Positions 51,854 to 61,352 of a stretch of 64,000 bases of DNA are shown here, one piece after another. The stretch is from Akkermansia sp. (GTDB lineage: Bacteria; Verrucomicrobiota; Verrucomicrobiia; Verrucomicrobiales; Akkermansiaceae), in assembly GCA_017546445.1 (NCBI GenBank), contig JAFYWX010000016.1, positions 1-64,000 of the forward strand. Reading direction: 5' to 3'. The notes beneath the pieces were generated by a model. That model saw nothing but the letters and a program-made list of their open reading frames with translations, was not told the origin of the DNA and searched no databases. The translations under genes were made by a program, and so were the position numbers. Position 1 is the first letter of the stretch; each line of letters begins with the position of its first letter.

Positions 51854-52817
51854 ATGAGTGAAGCACTTGTCAGTATCGTTGTACCCTGTTATAACGCAGA
51901 AGCGTACGTTCATCGGCTGCTCGATTCCATTTTATCGCAAACCTATAAGAAACTGGAGCTCATACTCATTAACGATGGATCCACAGACGATACAGGTAAG
52001 GTCATCAAGAGATACACCCCCTTGTTGGAAGAAGCCGGCATCAAGGTCACATACATCGAACAGGAAAACGGTGGACAGTCACCAGCCATCAATGTGGGCA
52101 TCAAGCTCGTCAGCGGAGATTTCATGACCTGGCCGGACTCAGATGACTGGTTAACCCCGGACTCCATTGAAAGGCGTGTACGATTCCTGCAGGAACACCC
52201 CGAAGTGGCTATGGTTCGCTGCAATAACGAAAAAATTCAGGAAGACACGGGCGCATCGCTTGGATTATTTGAAGCTCCGCATGATAAACCCGTTGTCATT
52301 GACAACCTTTTCGAGAAACTGAGAGACAGCAAGACATGGATGGCGCCAGTTGCCTTTCTTGTACGCATGAGCCATTTTGATCAGGTTAATCCGGAGCATG
52401 ACATCTACGTTCACAGGAAAGCCGGGCAAAATGTTCAAATGATGCTTCCACTAGCCCAGAATTTCCCCTGCTGGCAACTTCCGGAAGTATCAGGCTACTA
52501 CTTAATCAGAGCAAACAGCCATTCCCATTCACAAAAAAACGTTCGCAAACCGCATTGAGTATGAAGACATATGTGAACAGGTTATCCTGAACACACTCTC
52601 CCGGATTAAGGCAGATGATGCCGCCCTGACCTGCATAAAACAACAATACGCATGGAAACGCATCCTGATAGCAAAGAAATACGCCCCCCTCACAAGCGTG
52701 ATTAGCTATGTCAAAAAGGCTTGGTCTGTTGTTGCGGAGAAAAATCTTCTTGTATTAGCGGTCATCACTCCGCGCAATATCTTCCGACTGTTTAAAAACA
52801 GACTCCCCGGGGTCTGA
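51854..52817 (+). pseudogene. GT2 glycosyltransferase interrupted by a frameshift in an A7 tract
   Basis: The first frame (51854-52558) encodes 234 residues with an intact GT-A domain: VSIVVPCYNAEAYVHRLL, INDGSTDDTG, ENGGQSPAINVG and PDSDDWLTPDS. It ends abruptly in HSHSQKNVRKPH just after seven A residues at 52533-52539. With one A fewer, the reading continues as QKTFANRIEYEDICEQ and stays open to the stop at 52815-52817, giving about 320 residues, a normal family length. The gene is therefore broken, phase-variable, or carries a sequencing error. It lies 51 bp after the pyruvyl transferase family gene. Confidence 0.85.
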
Positions 52818-52984
52818 TACCAACATAATCGACGTCACTTCAATCTATTCCCTTCATTAACCCTTCGACAACATTCACCCGGCAAAGAGCAATTCCTGAG
52901 ACGTATCCCGTATTGCAGTATGCCGATTCGCCGAAAATTCAATCTATACAAATCGAGGAATCATTCCCACCCCATATCCAAACC

Positions 52985-54211
52985 ATGCAGAAAAAATACA
53001 TTACCCCACCTGATAATTGCACAGGCTGCGGTCTCTGCGCCAGCATATGTACACGAAATGCCATCCGGATGGTCTGGAGTCCAGAGGGTTTCCCAGTACC
53101 AGAGGTAAATAGTGAAGCGTGTATCAATTGTGGTCTCTGCGCCAAGCAATGCATTGCCCTGGAACCTTCTGCCGAATACCACGATGACATCACCTCTGTT
53201 ACCTCATATGGCGGCTGGAATAAGGATTCCGACATTCACCTTCAGAGTTCCAGTGGCGGCATTTTCTCTGCTTTGGCAGTGCAGACCATAACCCAGAATG
53301 GAGTCGTATTTGGTGTAAAATGGCAGGATAAGCTGACTGCGGTATTTGACAAGGTCGATACCATTGAAGGGCTGGCACAGTTGCGTGGCTCCAAATATAC
53401 TCCCGCGCTAGCGGGAAATGTGTATACCGAGGTTCTTCAGGAGTTAAAAAGTGGGCGTAAAGTGCTTTTCAGCGGCACGCCATGTCAGGTACATGCGCTG
53501 CGAAAGTACCTGCGAAAACCCTATGAGAACTTACTCACCATTGATATTGTCTGCCACGGAAGTCCCTCACACCTCATTCTGGAAAAATACATACAGGAAC
53601 ACGAAGAACAGAGCGGCAAGACCATAGACCACGTATCATTCCGAGACAAACCGGAAGGATGGCAGAACTTCCACGTTACGCGCCATTATACAGACGGAAC
53701 TACGGCATCTTTACCGCTCACAACAGACACATACATGCGTATGTTCCTGTGTGATAGAGCATTAAACAAGGTATGCTATAATTGTCCTTACGCACACATT
53801 CCCCGACAAGGCGACATCACCCTGGGTGATTACTGGGAGGTACAAAAGATTCATCCAGACTGGCCACTCCACAAAGGGATTTCCGCAGTTCTGGTCAATT
53901 CCGAACAAGGAGAACAGGCATTGTTGCAATTAGGCGATAAAATCGAGCTTCGTAAAGAACCCTTTGTCAATATCTATTCAGGGCAATCTGTAGTATACGT
54001 CCGTCCTGAGTCTGAGATTCCCAATGTTCGTGAGCTGGTGCTCAAAGAGATAAAAACCTCAGCACTGGCAGATATACACAAACGCTTCGGCAACAGCAGG
54101 AAGATTGGTCCGTTCATCCTGAACACTAAGAGCTTATTATATAAAATCGTCTTTTTCCCGTTATATCTTGCAGATAAGAAAAAACGGAAGAAGCGCCGAG
54201 CCAGCCTCTAG
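52985..54211 (+). CDS. FrhB-like iron-sulfur protein of a polysaccharide locus
   Basis: A 408-residue protein related to the coenzyme F420 hydrogenase/dehydrogenase beta subunit. The N-terminus has two [4Fe-4S] motifs: CTGCGLCASICTRNA near residue 13 and CINCGLCAKQCIA near 42. The C-terminal domain contains FSGTPCQVHALR, DIVCHGSPSH and YNCPYAHIPRQGDITLGDYW. In polysaccharide clusters such proteins commonly sit beside pyruvyl transferase family genes; their reaction is not established and F420 use is not implied. ATG at 52985 places the first cluster at the N-terminus; an in-frame ATG at 52913 is possible. The 167 bp before it hold no recognised feature. Confidence 0.85.
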   Translation: MQKKYITPPDNCTGCGLCASICTRNAIRMVWSPEGFPVPEVNSEACINCGLCAKQCIALEPSAEYHDDITSVTSYGGWNKDSDIHLQSSSGGIFSALAVQTITQNGVVFGVKWQDKLTAVFDKVDTIEGLAQLRGSKYTPALAGNVYTEVLQELKSGRKVLFSGTPCQVHALRKYLRKPYENLLTIDIVCHGSPSHLILEKYIQEHEEQSGKTIDHVSFRDKPEGWQNFHVTRHYTDGTTASLPLTTDTYMRMFLCDRALNKVCYNCPYAHIPRQGDITLGDYWEVQKIHPDWPLHKGISAVLVNSEQGEQALLQLGDKIELRKEPFVNIYSGQSVVYVRPESEIPNVRELVLKEIKTSALADIHKRFGNSRKIGPFILNTKSLLYKIVFFPLYLADKKKRKKRRASL

Positions 54212-54347
54212 GATGCCATAAAAAAAGCCAGCGCCCGCGAATAATTACCCAAGCTGGGCTAACTCCTCTTCAGAGGGAGTACCAACGAGGTCGCTGCAAG
54301 TCTGTTTTTTCACCCCAAAGCTTCTGACATACGGACAAGCAAAAAGC

Positions 54348-54377
54348 TTGAACTGGCAGCGGGTGCGGTGTTAGAAT
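54348..54377 (+). promoter_or_regulatory. Promoter of mutS
   Basis: TTGAAC (54348-54353), 18-bp spacer, TAGAAT (54372-54377). The ATG is 12 nt after the -10 box, although AGGAG just upstream of the ATG could act as a ribosome-binding site if transcription starts early. Confidence 0.6.
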
Positions 54378-54389
54378 GCAGGAGCACCT

Positions 54390-56900
54390 ATGGCAGAAAA
54401 ACCCGCGCTCAGCCCGATGATGGATCAGTACCTGCGTATGAAGCAGTCACTGCCGGGGGATGTGTGGTTGTTTTTCCGCCTGGGCGATTTCTACGAAATG
54501 TTCTTCGAGGATGCAGTGGAATGCTCTGCAGCCCTGGGACTTACACTCACCAAGCGCCAGACGATACCAATGTGCGGCGTGCCCTACCACGCGGCAGAGG
54601 GCTACATAGGCCAGGCGGTCAAGATGGGCAAGCGCATCGCCATTGCCGAACAGATGGCCACCCCGGTGCCGGGCAAGCTGGTACCGCGTGAGATTACCCG
54701 CATCATCTCTGCCGGCACCCTGGCAGACCTGAGCCTGCTGGACTCCAGCGAACACAATTACATCGCCGCCTGTTTTCACGAGAAAAACACCTGGGGCCTT
54801 GCCTGCGCCGACCACACCACCGGCGAATTCACCGTGGCCGATTACCCCAGTTTCGAAGCCATGAGCGAGGAAGTGGCCCGCATTCACCCGCGGGAGCTGC
54901 TCATCAGCCAGGAGCAGCCGGACGATTTTCCCAGGCTGCCCGTCACGCTGATGTATGATGGCTACACCTTCCTGCCCGGCCTGGCAGATACCTTCCTGAA
55001 ATCACACTTCCGCGTGCATTCGCTGGAGGGCTTCGGCTGCGCCCACCTCGGCCCTGCCCTGGGAGCCGCCACCGCTATTCTGCACTACTTAAAGCACCAG
55101 CTGCGCCGCCAGACAGACCACCTGCGCACCCTCTCCCTGCGCGCCACGGAGAACGCCGTGATGATTGACACGGCCAGCCGCCGGAATCTCGATTTGGTGG
55201 AGGCCCGCGGCGGCCACAAGAACACCCTGCTGGGCACGCTGGATAAGACCAGCACCCCCATGGGCGCCCGCAAGCTGCGCGACTGGATTCTACACCCCAC
55301 CTGCTGTATGCAGGAGCTGCTGCGCCGCCAGAACCTCATCGCCGGGTTCCTGAAGGAACCGTTCCTGATGTCGGAGCTGCGCAACTCCTTCAAGGGAGTG
55401 CGCGATACGGAGCGTCTGGTCTCCCGCTTGTCGCAAGGTGCCGGCAATGCCCGCGACCTGCTGGCCCTGGGCACCTCTCTGGCGCACCTTCCCGCCATTG
55501 TGGATGACCTGGCCGCCCTGCAGCAGCATGAGGCGCTCTTCACCCCGATTCTTGAGCGTCTGGGCAATTTCGAGGAACTTACCGAGCTGCTCACCAGCGC
55601 CGTAGTGGATGAACCGCCCATCACCATCAAGGAAGGCGGCATGATTCGCGATGGCTACAACGAACAGCTGGATGAGCTGCGCGCCGCCTCCCGCGAGGGC
55701 AAGGACTGGCTGGCCGCCCTGGAGGCCCGCGAACGAGCCGCCACCGGCATCGATTCCCTTAAAATCCGCTACAACAACGTATTCGGTTACTACATCGAGG
55801 TAACCAAGGCCAATTTCTCCAAGGTACCGCAGGACCGCTACGTGCGCAAGCAGACCCTGGCCAATGCAGAGCGCTTCGTGACCGATGAGCTCAAGAAGAT
55901 GGAAGGCACCATTCTGGGGGCAGACGAACGCGCCCGCCAGCTGGAGTACGATTTATTCTGCAAACTGCGTGAGCAGGTAGCCCTCTTCATCGACCGCATC
56001 CAATGCACCTCCGAAGCCCTGGCCGAGATGGACGTGCTGCTGGCACTGGCAGAAACAGCCCAGCGATACCGCTACTGCCGCCCCACGCTGGACATGAGCC
56101 GCGACCTGCACATTGTCAATGGACGCCACCCGGTCATCGAACAGGTGCAGACAGACATCTCCTTCGTGCCGAATGATACGGAGATGGAGGCCAATTCTCA
56201 GCGCGTGCTCATTCTCACCGGCCCTAACATGGCCGGCAAGAGCACCTACATCCGCCAGGTAGCCCTCATCACCCTCATGGCGCAGATTGGCTCATACGTA
56301 CCGGCAGATTCCGCCCGTATCGGCCTGGTAGACCGCATTTTTTGCCGCGTAGGCGCCAGCGATGATATCGCCCGCGGCCAATCCACCTTCATGGTGGAAA
56401 TGAGCGAAACGGCCCTCATCCTGAACAATGCCACCGACCGTTCTCTGGTCATTCTGGACGAAATCGGCCGAGGCACCGCCACCTTCGACGGCCTCTCCAT
56501 TGCCTGGGCAGTGGCAGAGCACCTGCACGACGTGCTGGGTTCCCGCACTCTCTTCGCCACCCATTACCACGAAATGGTAGACCTGGAGCACACCCACCCC
56601 GCCGTGAGCAACTGGCATGTGGAGGTGCGCGAATGGAAGGATGAAATCGTCTTCCTCCGCAAGGTACTACCCGGACCCGCAGATAAATCCTACGGCATTC
56701 AGGTTGCACGTCTTGCAGGCTTACCTGCCCCCATTATCGACCGAGCCAAGCAGATTCTCACCCACCTGGAAATGAGCGCTGGTGCCCGCGAGCCCAAGGC
56801 AGCCCGCCGCAAGCGCGCCCGCGAGAGCGGCCTCCCCTGCGCAGAGGAAGCCGATGTAGCCCAGCTGGATATGTTCAGCATGCTCGATGAGGGTATCTGA
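54390..56900 (+). CDS. mutS: DNA mismatch repair protein MutS
   Basis: Recognises mispaired bases and recruits MutL. The 836-residue product is full length. The N-terminal mismatch-binding motif is in FFRLGDFYEMFFEDA (Phe-x-Glu near residue 34). The clamp region is in the middle, and the ATPase follows with Walker A GPNMAGKST near residue 611, Walker B LVILDEIGRGTATFDG near 688 and FATHYHE. The C-terminus is LDMFSMLDEGI after a basic patch. It has its own promoter and is not linked to mutL here. A working MutS limits slippage in repeats such as those at 44392 and 52533. Confidence 0.97.
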   Translation: MAEKPALSPMMDQYLRMKQSLPGDVWLFFRLGDFYEMFFEDAVECSAALGLTLTKRQTIPMCGVPYHAAEGYIGQAVKMGKRIAIAEQMATPVPGKLVPREITRIISAGTLADLSLLDSSEHNYIAACFHEKNTWGLACADHTTGEFTVADYPSFEAMSEEVARIHPRELLISQEQPDDFPRLPVTLMYDGYTFLPGLADTFLKSHFRVHSLEGFGCAHLGPALGAATAILHYLKHQLRRQTDHLRTLSLRATENAVMIDTASRRNLDLVEARGGHKNTLLGTLDKTSTPMGARKLRDWILHPTCCMQELLRRQNLIAGFLKEPFLMSELRNSFKGVRDTERLVSRLSQGAGNARDLLALGTSLAHLPAIVDDLAALQQHEALFTPILERLGNFEELTELLTSAVVDEPPITIKEGGMIRDGYNEQLDELRAASREGKDWLAALEARERAATGIDSLKIRYNNVFGYYIEVTKANFSKVPQDRYVRKQTLANAERFVTDELKKMEGTILGADERARQLEYDLFCKLREQVALFIDRIQCTSEALAEMDVLLALAETAQRYRYCRPTLDMSRDLHIVNGRHPVIEQVQTDISFVPNDTEMEANSQRVLILTGPNMAGKSTYIRQVALITLMAQIGSYVPADSARIGLVDRIFCRVGASDDIARGQSTFMVEMSETALILNNATDRSLVILDEIGRGTATFDGLSIAWAVAEHLHDVLGSRTLFATHYHEMVDLEHTHPAVSNWHVEVREWKDEIVFLRKVLPGPADKSYGIQVARLAGLPAPIIDRAKQILTHLEMSAGAREPKAARRKRARESGLPCAEEADVAQLDMFSMLDEGI

Positions 56901-56943
56901 TGCTGTTCGCACCGCAAAAGTAAGGAGTTTCCCAAAAATGAGC

Positions 56944-56971
56944 TTGACTTACAGCGCTGCTGGCATATACT
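56944..56971 (+). promoter_or_regulatory. Promoter of the small exported protein gene
   Basis: TTGACT (56944-56949), 16-bp spacer, TATACT (56966-56971), 22 nt before the ATG. Confidence 0.65.
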
Positions 56972-56993
56972 TGAACTGTCATTTAACTTGCGT

Positions 56994-57326
56994 ATGAAAA
57001 CTCTTTCCCTTGCCACCCTCCTCGTTCTGGCTGCAGCAGCTGTGCAGGCTGCCCCCATTGTGCAGACAAAGGATCTTTCGGAAGACGTTCTGAAAGGCAT
57101 TGCCACTGACCGCCAGAAGGCCAGCATCGACAGCTATAACAAGGCCGTAGCCCGCGCGGAGAAGAACCGCGAGAAGGCCATGAAGGAAATCAAGAAGATT
57201 ACCCGCGAGAACGATGCCGGCATGAAGAAGACCATCCAGCGCCGCCAGCTGAACACCATGCTGCCCCCCTGCGAGCGCACCCCGGAAAGCCCCCGCTCCC
57301 CGCGTGACCTCCATATCCGCTACTGA
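56994..57326 (+). CDS. Small exported helical protein of unknown function
   Basis: A 110-residue protein with a signal peptide (MKTLSLATLLVLAAAAVQAA). Residues about 30-80 form a highly charged helix rich in Lys, Glu and Arg (for example DRQKASIDSYNKAVARAEKN), likely a coiled coil. The C-terminus is Pro/Arg-rich. No family recognised. A TTG at 56988 is in frame but the ATG at 56994 gives the better signal peptide. Monocistronic with a good promoter and terminator, so probably well expressed. Confidence 0.7.
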   Translation: MKTLSLATLLVLAAAAVQAAPIVQTKDLSEDVLKGIATDRQKASIDSYNKAVARAEKNREKAMKEIKKITRENDAGMKKTIQRRQLNTMLPPCERTPESPRSPRDLHIRY

Positions 57327-57348
57327 TTTTCCTCATTTCCTTATTTCC

Positions 57349-57384
57349 CGGGCAGGAGGCGCACAGCGTTTCCTGCCTTTTTTA
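57349..57384 (+). terminator. Terminator of the small exported protein gene
   Basis: GGCAGGA pairs with TCCTGCC, followed by TTTTTTAT. Confidence 0.85.
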
Positions 57385-57406
57385 TACGATTCAGCCTGCT
57401 TTATGC

Positions 57407-57434
57407 TTGAAAAACATGCATTTTGTGAGATAAT
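57407..57434 (+). promoter_or_regulatory. Promoter of the MFS-PlsC fusion gene
   Basis: TTGAAA (57407-57412), 16-bp spacer, GATAAT (57429-57434), 20 nt before the ATG. Confidence 0.6.
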
Positions 57435-57454
57435 GAGTCTGGATTACTCATCTT

Positions 57455-60163
57455 ATGGCTGACGAAGAAGAGGATTTTTACAAAGAGCCGACCCGCAAGG
57501 AATGGACCGGATTCTGGACGCTTGTAGCGGTTCAGGCGCAGAATGCCTTTAATGAAAAGGCCGTACAATTTTTGTTGATACCGCTGGGCGTATGGCTCTG
57601 GCAGGCAAGCGGAAGCACCCTGGAATACATTCTGGGTGCCATTTTCGTGCTGCCGTACATCTTATTTTCACCGCTCTCGGGGTGGATATCCGACTGTTTC
57701 TGCAAGACCCGCATTGTGCAGGTCATGAGCGCGCTGCAGATAATCATCATGAGCTGCATGCTGTTCTGCTTCTGCCAGCGAGATATGGAAGCCTCCATCA
57801 TGTGGTTCGCCATCTTCGCAATCCAGGCCACCATTCTCTCCCCTGCCAAGAAAGGCATCGTCAAGGATCTGCTGGGCTCCAAGTATATCGGCTTCGGCTC
57901 CGGCATCATTGAAATGAGCCTGGTATTTGTGCTGCTGCTGGCCCAGATTGGCGTATTCTTCCTGTTCTCCTATCTGATGTCGTATTTCGAACAGAAACCG
58001 GAACAGTTTTTCGCAGATATCCCTTTCATTTCGGGCAAAGGCATCGCCCCCGGGGAATACAAGGAACAGCTGCTGGGCTGGCTGACCGTCATTCTCCCCA
58101 CGGCAGGCTTCATCATCCTGGCATGTCTGGTGCTGGCAGCCTCCTTCCTGCTGCCCTCCTACCCGGCCAAGCAACACAGGCCCTTCAGCTGGAGCCTCTT
58201 CTATGAGCATTTCGGCCAGATTAAATACCTGTGGAAAGACCGTCTGCTGCGACTCAGCGAGCTGGGCATTGCCTATTTCTGGTGCCTTGCCGGCTCCCTG
58301 TTCCTGATTCTGATTCAGATTGCCAAGGGCATGCAGGCAGCCGACCCGAATGTAGACTTCTCGCTGGAATGCGGTATCCTGATGGCCTGGATGACCGGCG
58401 GCGTGGTATTAGGCGGCGTGGTGGCCTCCCAGCTCTGCAAAGGCAAGAACGAACTGGGGCTCATACCCTTTGGCGCCATCGGCATCACGGTCTGCACCCT
58501 GTTGCTCACCATTTTTGACGTCAACACCTACATCAGCAACACGCTGCTGGCGCTCACCGGCGCCTTTGGTGCCGCCTACCTGGTACCGCTGAACGCATTC
58601 CTGCAGGACAACTGCGACCCCAGCAACCGCGGCAACATCATCGCCGCCGGCAACCTCATTGATAACCTCATGGGTCTTTTTGCCGTGGCGCTCATGTGGG
58701 TGATGCACGAGGTGTTCCATGCCTCCCCTCAGCAGCAGTTCTTCGTGCTGTTCGTGATGAGCTTCTTCATCCTGATTTGCTCATTACGTCTCATCCCCCA
58801 GGAATTCATTCGTATGATTGGCATCTGGTGCCTGCAGCTGGTATACCGCCCGCGCACCATCAATCTGGAGCGTCTTCCCATGCGCGGTGGCGCGCTGCTG
58901 GTGGTGAACCATGTCACCTACGCGGATGCCCTTTTCCTGACCATGGTATGCCCGCGCACCGTGCGTTTCATTGTGGCAGAGGAATTCATGGCCATGCGTC
59001 TGCTGGGCTGGGCACTGGAAATCTTCAACTCCCTGCCCATTTCCACCCGCAACCCGCGTGAAACCATTATCAAGGCAGCGCGCGCCATTGAGAACGGCGA
59101 TATCATCTGCATCTTCCCGGAAGGCCAGCTCACGCGCAGCGGCTGCCTCACCCCCATCCGCCGCGGCATGGAAATGATTGCCCGCCGCGCCAAGGCCCCC
59201 ATCATTCCGGTGTATATGGACGGGCTCTGGGGCAGTATCTTCTCCTTTTCCCGCAACCGTTTCTTCACCAAGCTGCCCAAGACGCTCAATTATAATTTCA
59301 CGGTAGCCTTCGGAGCCCCGCTCGACCCGGATACATTCACCAGCCGCACGGTGCTGCGTGCCTTCCGCGAACTTTCGGCCACCTGTCTGGAAACGGCAGA
59401 AGACATCAGCCGCGAAGGCCTTATCCGCATGCTGGAGGAACGTGGCACCAAATCACTGGTATTCTACCCCGGAGGTTCACTCACGGCTATTCAGATTGCA
59501 GCTGCCCTTATCAGCCGGCAGGCAGATGAGCAGTTCCCCCCGCTGGCCCGCAAGTGGCTGCAGCTGCTCATCGACGGCACGGAGGACCTGCTTGCGCTGC
59601 ACAGATACTGGCTGAACGTGTGCCAGGTGCGCCGCGTCAATGCCCTCAAGGAGGGCCGCCACCACCTGCTCACCACCGTGGGCCATGGCGAGCCCCAGGA
59701 GCTGGTGCTGGCCGTGCTCTGGCCGCTGATTACCCGCACACCGGTGCATCTCATCGAAAGCCCGCAGGAAACGTTGGACACCGCAATCTCCCAGATTGTG
59801 GGTGGTGCCCACATGCGCCGCATTCTGCTCACCACCATTCCGCCGCGCCAGATTCCGTTCTACGATTTCAGCGGCGCTCCGGCTATATCCACCCCTAACA
59901 TGCGCTGGCGCCCCTGCCTCTGCACGCCCATGGGCAATATCATCTCCATGAGCATGTGCCACAGCGTGTTCAAGATGAGCGACGGCACCATCCAGCTGGG
60001 TGTGCGCCCGCGTACGCGCGGCCTGCTCCTGCCGGGCTACCGCGTGGAAACACCGGCAGAGGGTTCCACCGCCATCATCAGCGCACCTTCCCTGCGCACG
60101 GAATACACCCTGCCATCGCACATTTACCTGGATGAGAGCGGCTTCCTGGCCGAGCTCTCCTGA
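57455..60163 (+). CDS. MFS transporter-PlsC acyltransferase fusion (LplT-Aas-like)
   Basis: A 902-residue membrane protein. Residues 1-445 form an MFS domain of the LplT type (WTLVAVQAQNAFNEKAVQFL at the start; lysophospholipid flippases). Residues about 460-660 form a 1-acyl-sn-glycerol-phosphate acyltransferase domain with NHVTYADA (His-x4-Asp) near 486, FPEGQLTRSG near 551 and IIPVYMDGLWGS near 585. In typical fusions an AMP-forming acyl-ACP synthetase follows. Here the last 240 residues lack its TSGSTGxPK signature and look like a worn or alternative domain (PGGSLTAIQIAAALISRQ near 671). The protein may re-acylate lysophospholipids without its own fatty-acid activation. Monocistronic. Confidence 0.85.
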   Translation: MADEEEDFYKEPTRKEWTGFWTLVAVQAQNAFNEKAVQFLLIPLGVWLWQASGSTLEYILGAIFVLPYILFSPLSGWISDCFCKTRIVQVMSALQIIIMSCMLFCFCQRDMEASIMWFAIFAIQATILSPAKKGIVKDLLGSKYIGFGSGIIEMSLVFVLLLAQIGVFFLFSYLMSYFEQKPEQFFADIPFISGKGIAPGEYKEQLLGWLTVILPTAGFIILACLVLAASFLLPSYPAKQHRPFSWSLFYEHFGQIKYLWKDRLLRLSELGIAYFWCLAGSLFLILIQIAKGMQAADPNVDFSLECGILMAWMTGGVVLGGVVASQLCKGKNELGLIPFGAIGITVCTLLLTIFDVNTYISNTLLALTGAFGAAYLVPLNAFLQDNCDPSNRGNIIAAGNLIDNLMGLFAVALMWVMHEVFHASPQQQFFVLFVMSFFILICSLRLIPQEFIRMIGIWCLQLVYRPRTINLERLPMRGGALLVVNHVTYADALFLTMVCPRTVRFIVAEEFMAMRLLGWALEIFNSLPISTRNPRETIIKAARAIENGDIICIFPEGQLTRSGCLTPIRRGMEMIARRAKAPIIPVYMDGLWGSIFSFSRNRFFTKLPKTLNYNFTVAFGAPLDPDTFTSRTVLRAFRELSATCLETAEDISREGLIRMLEERGTKSLVFYPGGSLTAIQIAAALISRQADEQFPPLARKWLQLLIDGTEDLLALHRYWLNVCQVRRVNALKEGRHHLLTTVGHGEPQELVLAVLWPLITRTPVHLIESPQETLDTAISQIVGGAHMRRILLTTIPPRQIPFYDFSGAPAISTPNMRWRPCLCTPMGNIISMSMCHSVFKMSDGTIQLGVRPRTRGLLLPGYRVETPAEGSTAIISAPSLRTEYTLPSHIYLDESGFLAELS

Positions 60164-60178
60164 GCCTGATAACTTTTA

Positions 60179-60209
60179 CGGCTGCCGGAAACGGCAGCCG
60201 ATTTTTTTC
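60179..60209 (+). terminator. Terminator of the MFS-PlsC gene
   Basis: Nine-base-pair stem (CGGCTGCCG with CGGCAGCCG), GAAA tetraloop and a run of seven T residues. Confidence 0.93.
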
Positions 60210-60238
60210 TGTACCGAGCAGAACCAGCAGCGCTCTTC

Positions 60239-61306
60239 TTACAATTCCCGGCCAAAGACACCGGAGGTACGCCCGCTGGATTCCAGAATCTGCAGACGGG
60301 CAGCCGGCAGCACGGTACGCGGCAGCGGGGCATACTTCATACGGTCTCGGAAATAGGCTACCGCACTCTGGGAAATGGCAAAGATACGGGAGAAGCCCTG
60401 CTCGCGGGCCTTATCCTCCACAAAACGGCACATGGCCTTGCCATAGCCACGACCCTCGTAGTTTTTCTTGATAAACAGGCAGCCCAGCTCTGCGCAGGAA
60501 TCCTCGGGATAGGGATAGAGCGCCACGCAGCCCACAATAGTGTCATCCAGGGTGTAGACGTAATAGCTCTGCAGGTGCTCACAGATGCTCTCGTAATCGC
60601 GATGCACCAGCTTGGCATCGGCAATGCTGCGGGCAATCATGGAAAGCAGCTCGGGGATATCTTCCTCACGCAGGGGGCGAATTTCGCGGTAAGAGTCGGT
60701 GTGCACCATGGTGCCCACACCTTCCTCTGAGAACAACTCATCCAGCAGCACACCACGGCTGCGGCCATCCAGCAGGTGCACACGCGGCACGCCCAGGCGG
60801 CATACTTCTGCAGCCTGGCTCAACAGCTCAGGATGCGTGCATTCTGCCAGCTGCGCGGCCACCTCACGCTCCGGCACGGAAAAGATAGGCTGCCCCTCGC
60901 GGGTGGGGATACCGCCCTCCAGCAGGCAGATGTACTTAGCTGCGCCCAGCTCCTGCGCCAGGCTCACGCTGGCAGCATCAAACGGCCCCTCACTACCGGA
61001 AGCCACAATGGCCACCTGGCGGCGCTCCACAATCTCGCGCACGCGGGCCACAGCAGGTGCACCCTCAGTCAGCGCCAGCTCTGCCAGCGCCGCGTGCATC
61101 TCGCACTCCCCTGCCCGGTGTGCAAGGGAGGCGGCATCCGCGCCCTCTGCCACCAGCACAAGGCGCACGCCTACCTCATGCAGAGCATCGGAATCCAGCA
61201 GAGCATCCACCAGTTCCTCTGCCCGCAGCAGGCCGGCCGCCACATGCACCACAAACAGGCGGCCGCAGAAATAAGGCACATACTCCAGCGCAGAACGGAC
61301 ATTCAT
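60239..61306 (-). CDS. argA: N-acetylglutamate synthase-like protein (ArgA type)
   Basis: Predicted first enzyme of arginine synthesis, acetylating glutamate. The 355-residue product has an N-terminal amino-acid-kinase-like domain (about 1-210), shortened compared with E. coli ArgA (about 440 in total). A C-terminal GNAT acetyltransferase domain follows: REIRPLREEDIPELLSMI, VGCVALYPYPEDSCAELGCLF and YEGRGYGKAMCRFVEDKAR with the acetyl-CoA loop RGYG. It ends FRDRMKYAPLP, as in ArgA. ATG at 61306 (MNVRSALEYVPYFCG) was chosen since upstream codons overlap the secA end. It lies 46 bp downstream of secA. Confidence 0.85.
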   Translation of the reverse strand: MNVRSALEYVPYFCGRLFVVHVAAGLLRAEELVDALLDSDALHEVGVRLVLVAEGADAASLAHRAGECEMHAALAELALTEGAPAVARVREIVERRQVAIVASGSEGPFDAASVSLAQELGAAKYICLLEGGIPTREGQPIFSVPEREVAAQLAECTHPELLSQAAEVCRLGVPRVHLLDGRSRGVLLDELFSEEGVGTMVHTDSYREIRPLREEDIPELLSMIARSIADAKLVHRDYESICEHLQSYYVYTLDDTIVGCVALYPYPEDSCAELGCLFIKKNYEGRGYGKAMCRFVEDKAREQGFSRIFAISQSAVAYFRDRMKYAPLPRTVLPAARLQILESSGRTSGVFGREL

Positions 61307-61352
61307 AACAGTTCGAACCAGATTGCCAGAGTATGTGCCTCGATTATTAAAC

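Noticed and set aside
52818..52984. Possible small gene between the split glycosyltransferase and the Fe-S protein
   Set aside because: No ORF of convincing composition. An in-frame ATG at 52913 would extend the Fe-S protein by 24 residues without conserved features.
54212..54345. Possible terminator or small gene between the Fe-S protein gene and mutS
   Set aside because: Only a weak 5-bp stem (ACTCC/GGAGT) and no ORF; nothing supportable beyond the mutS promoter.
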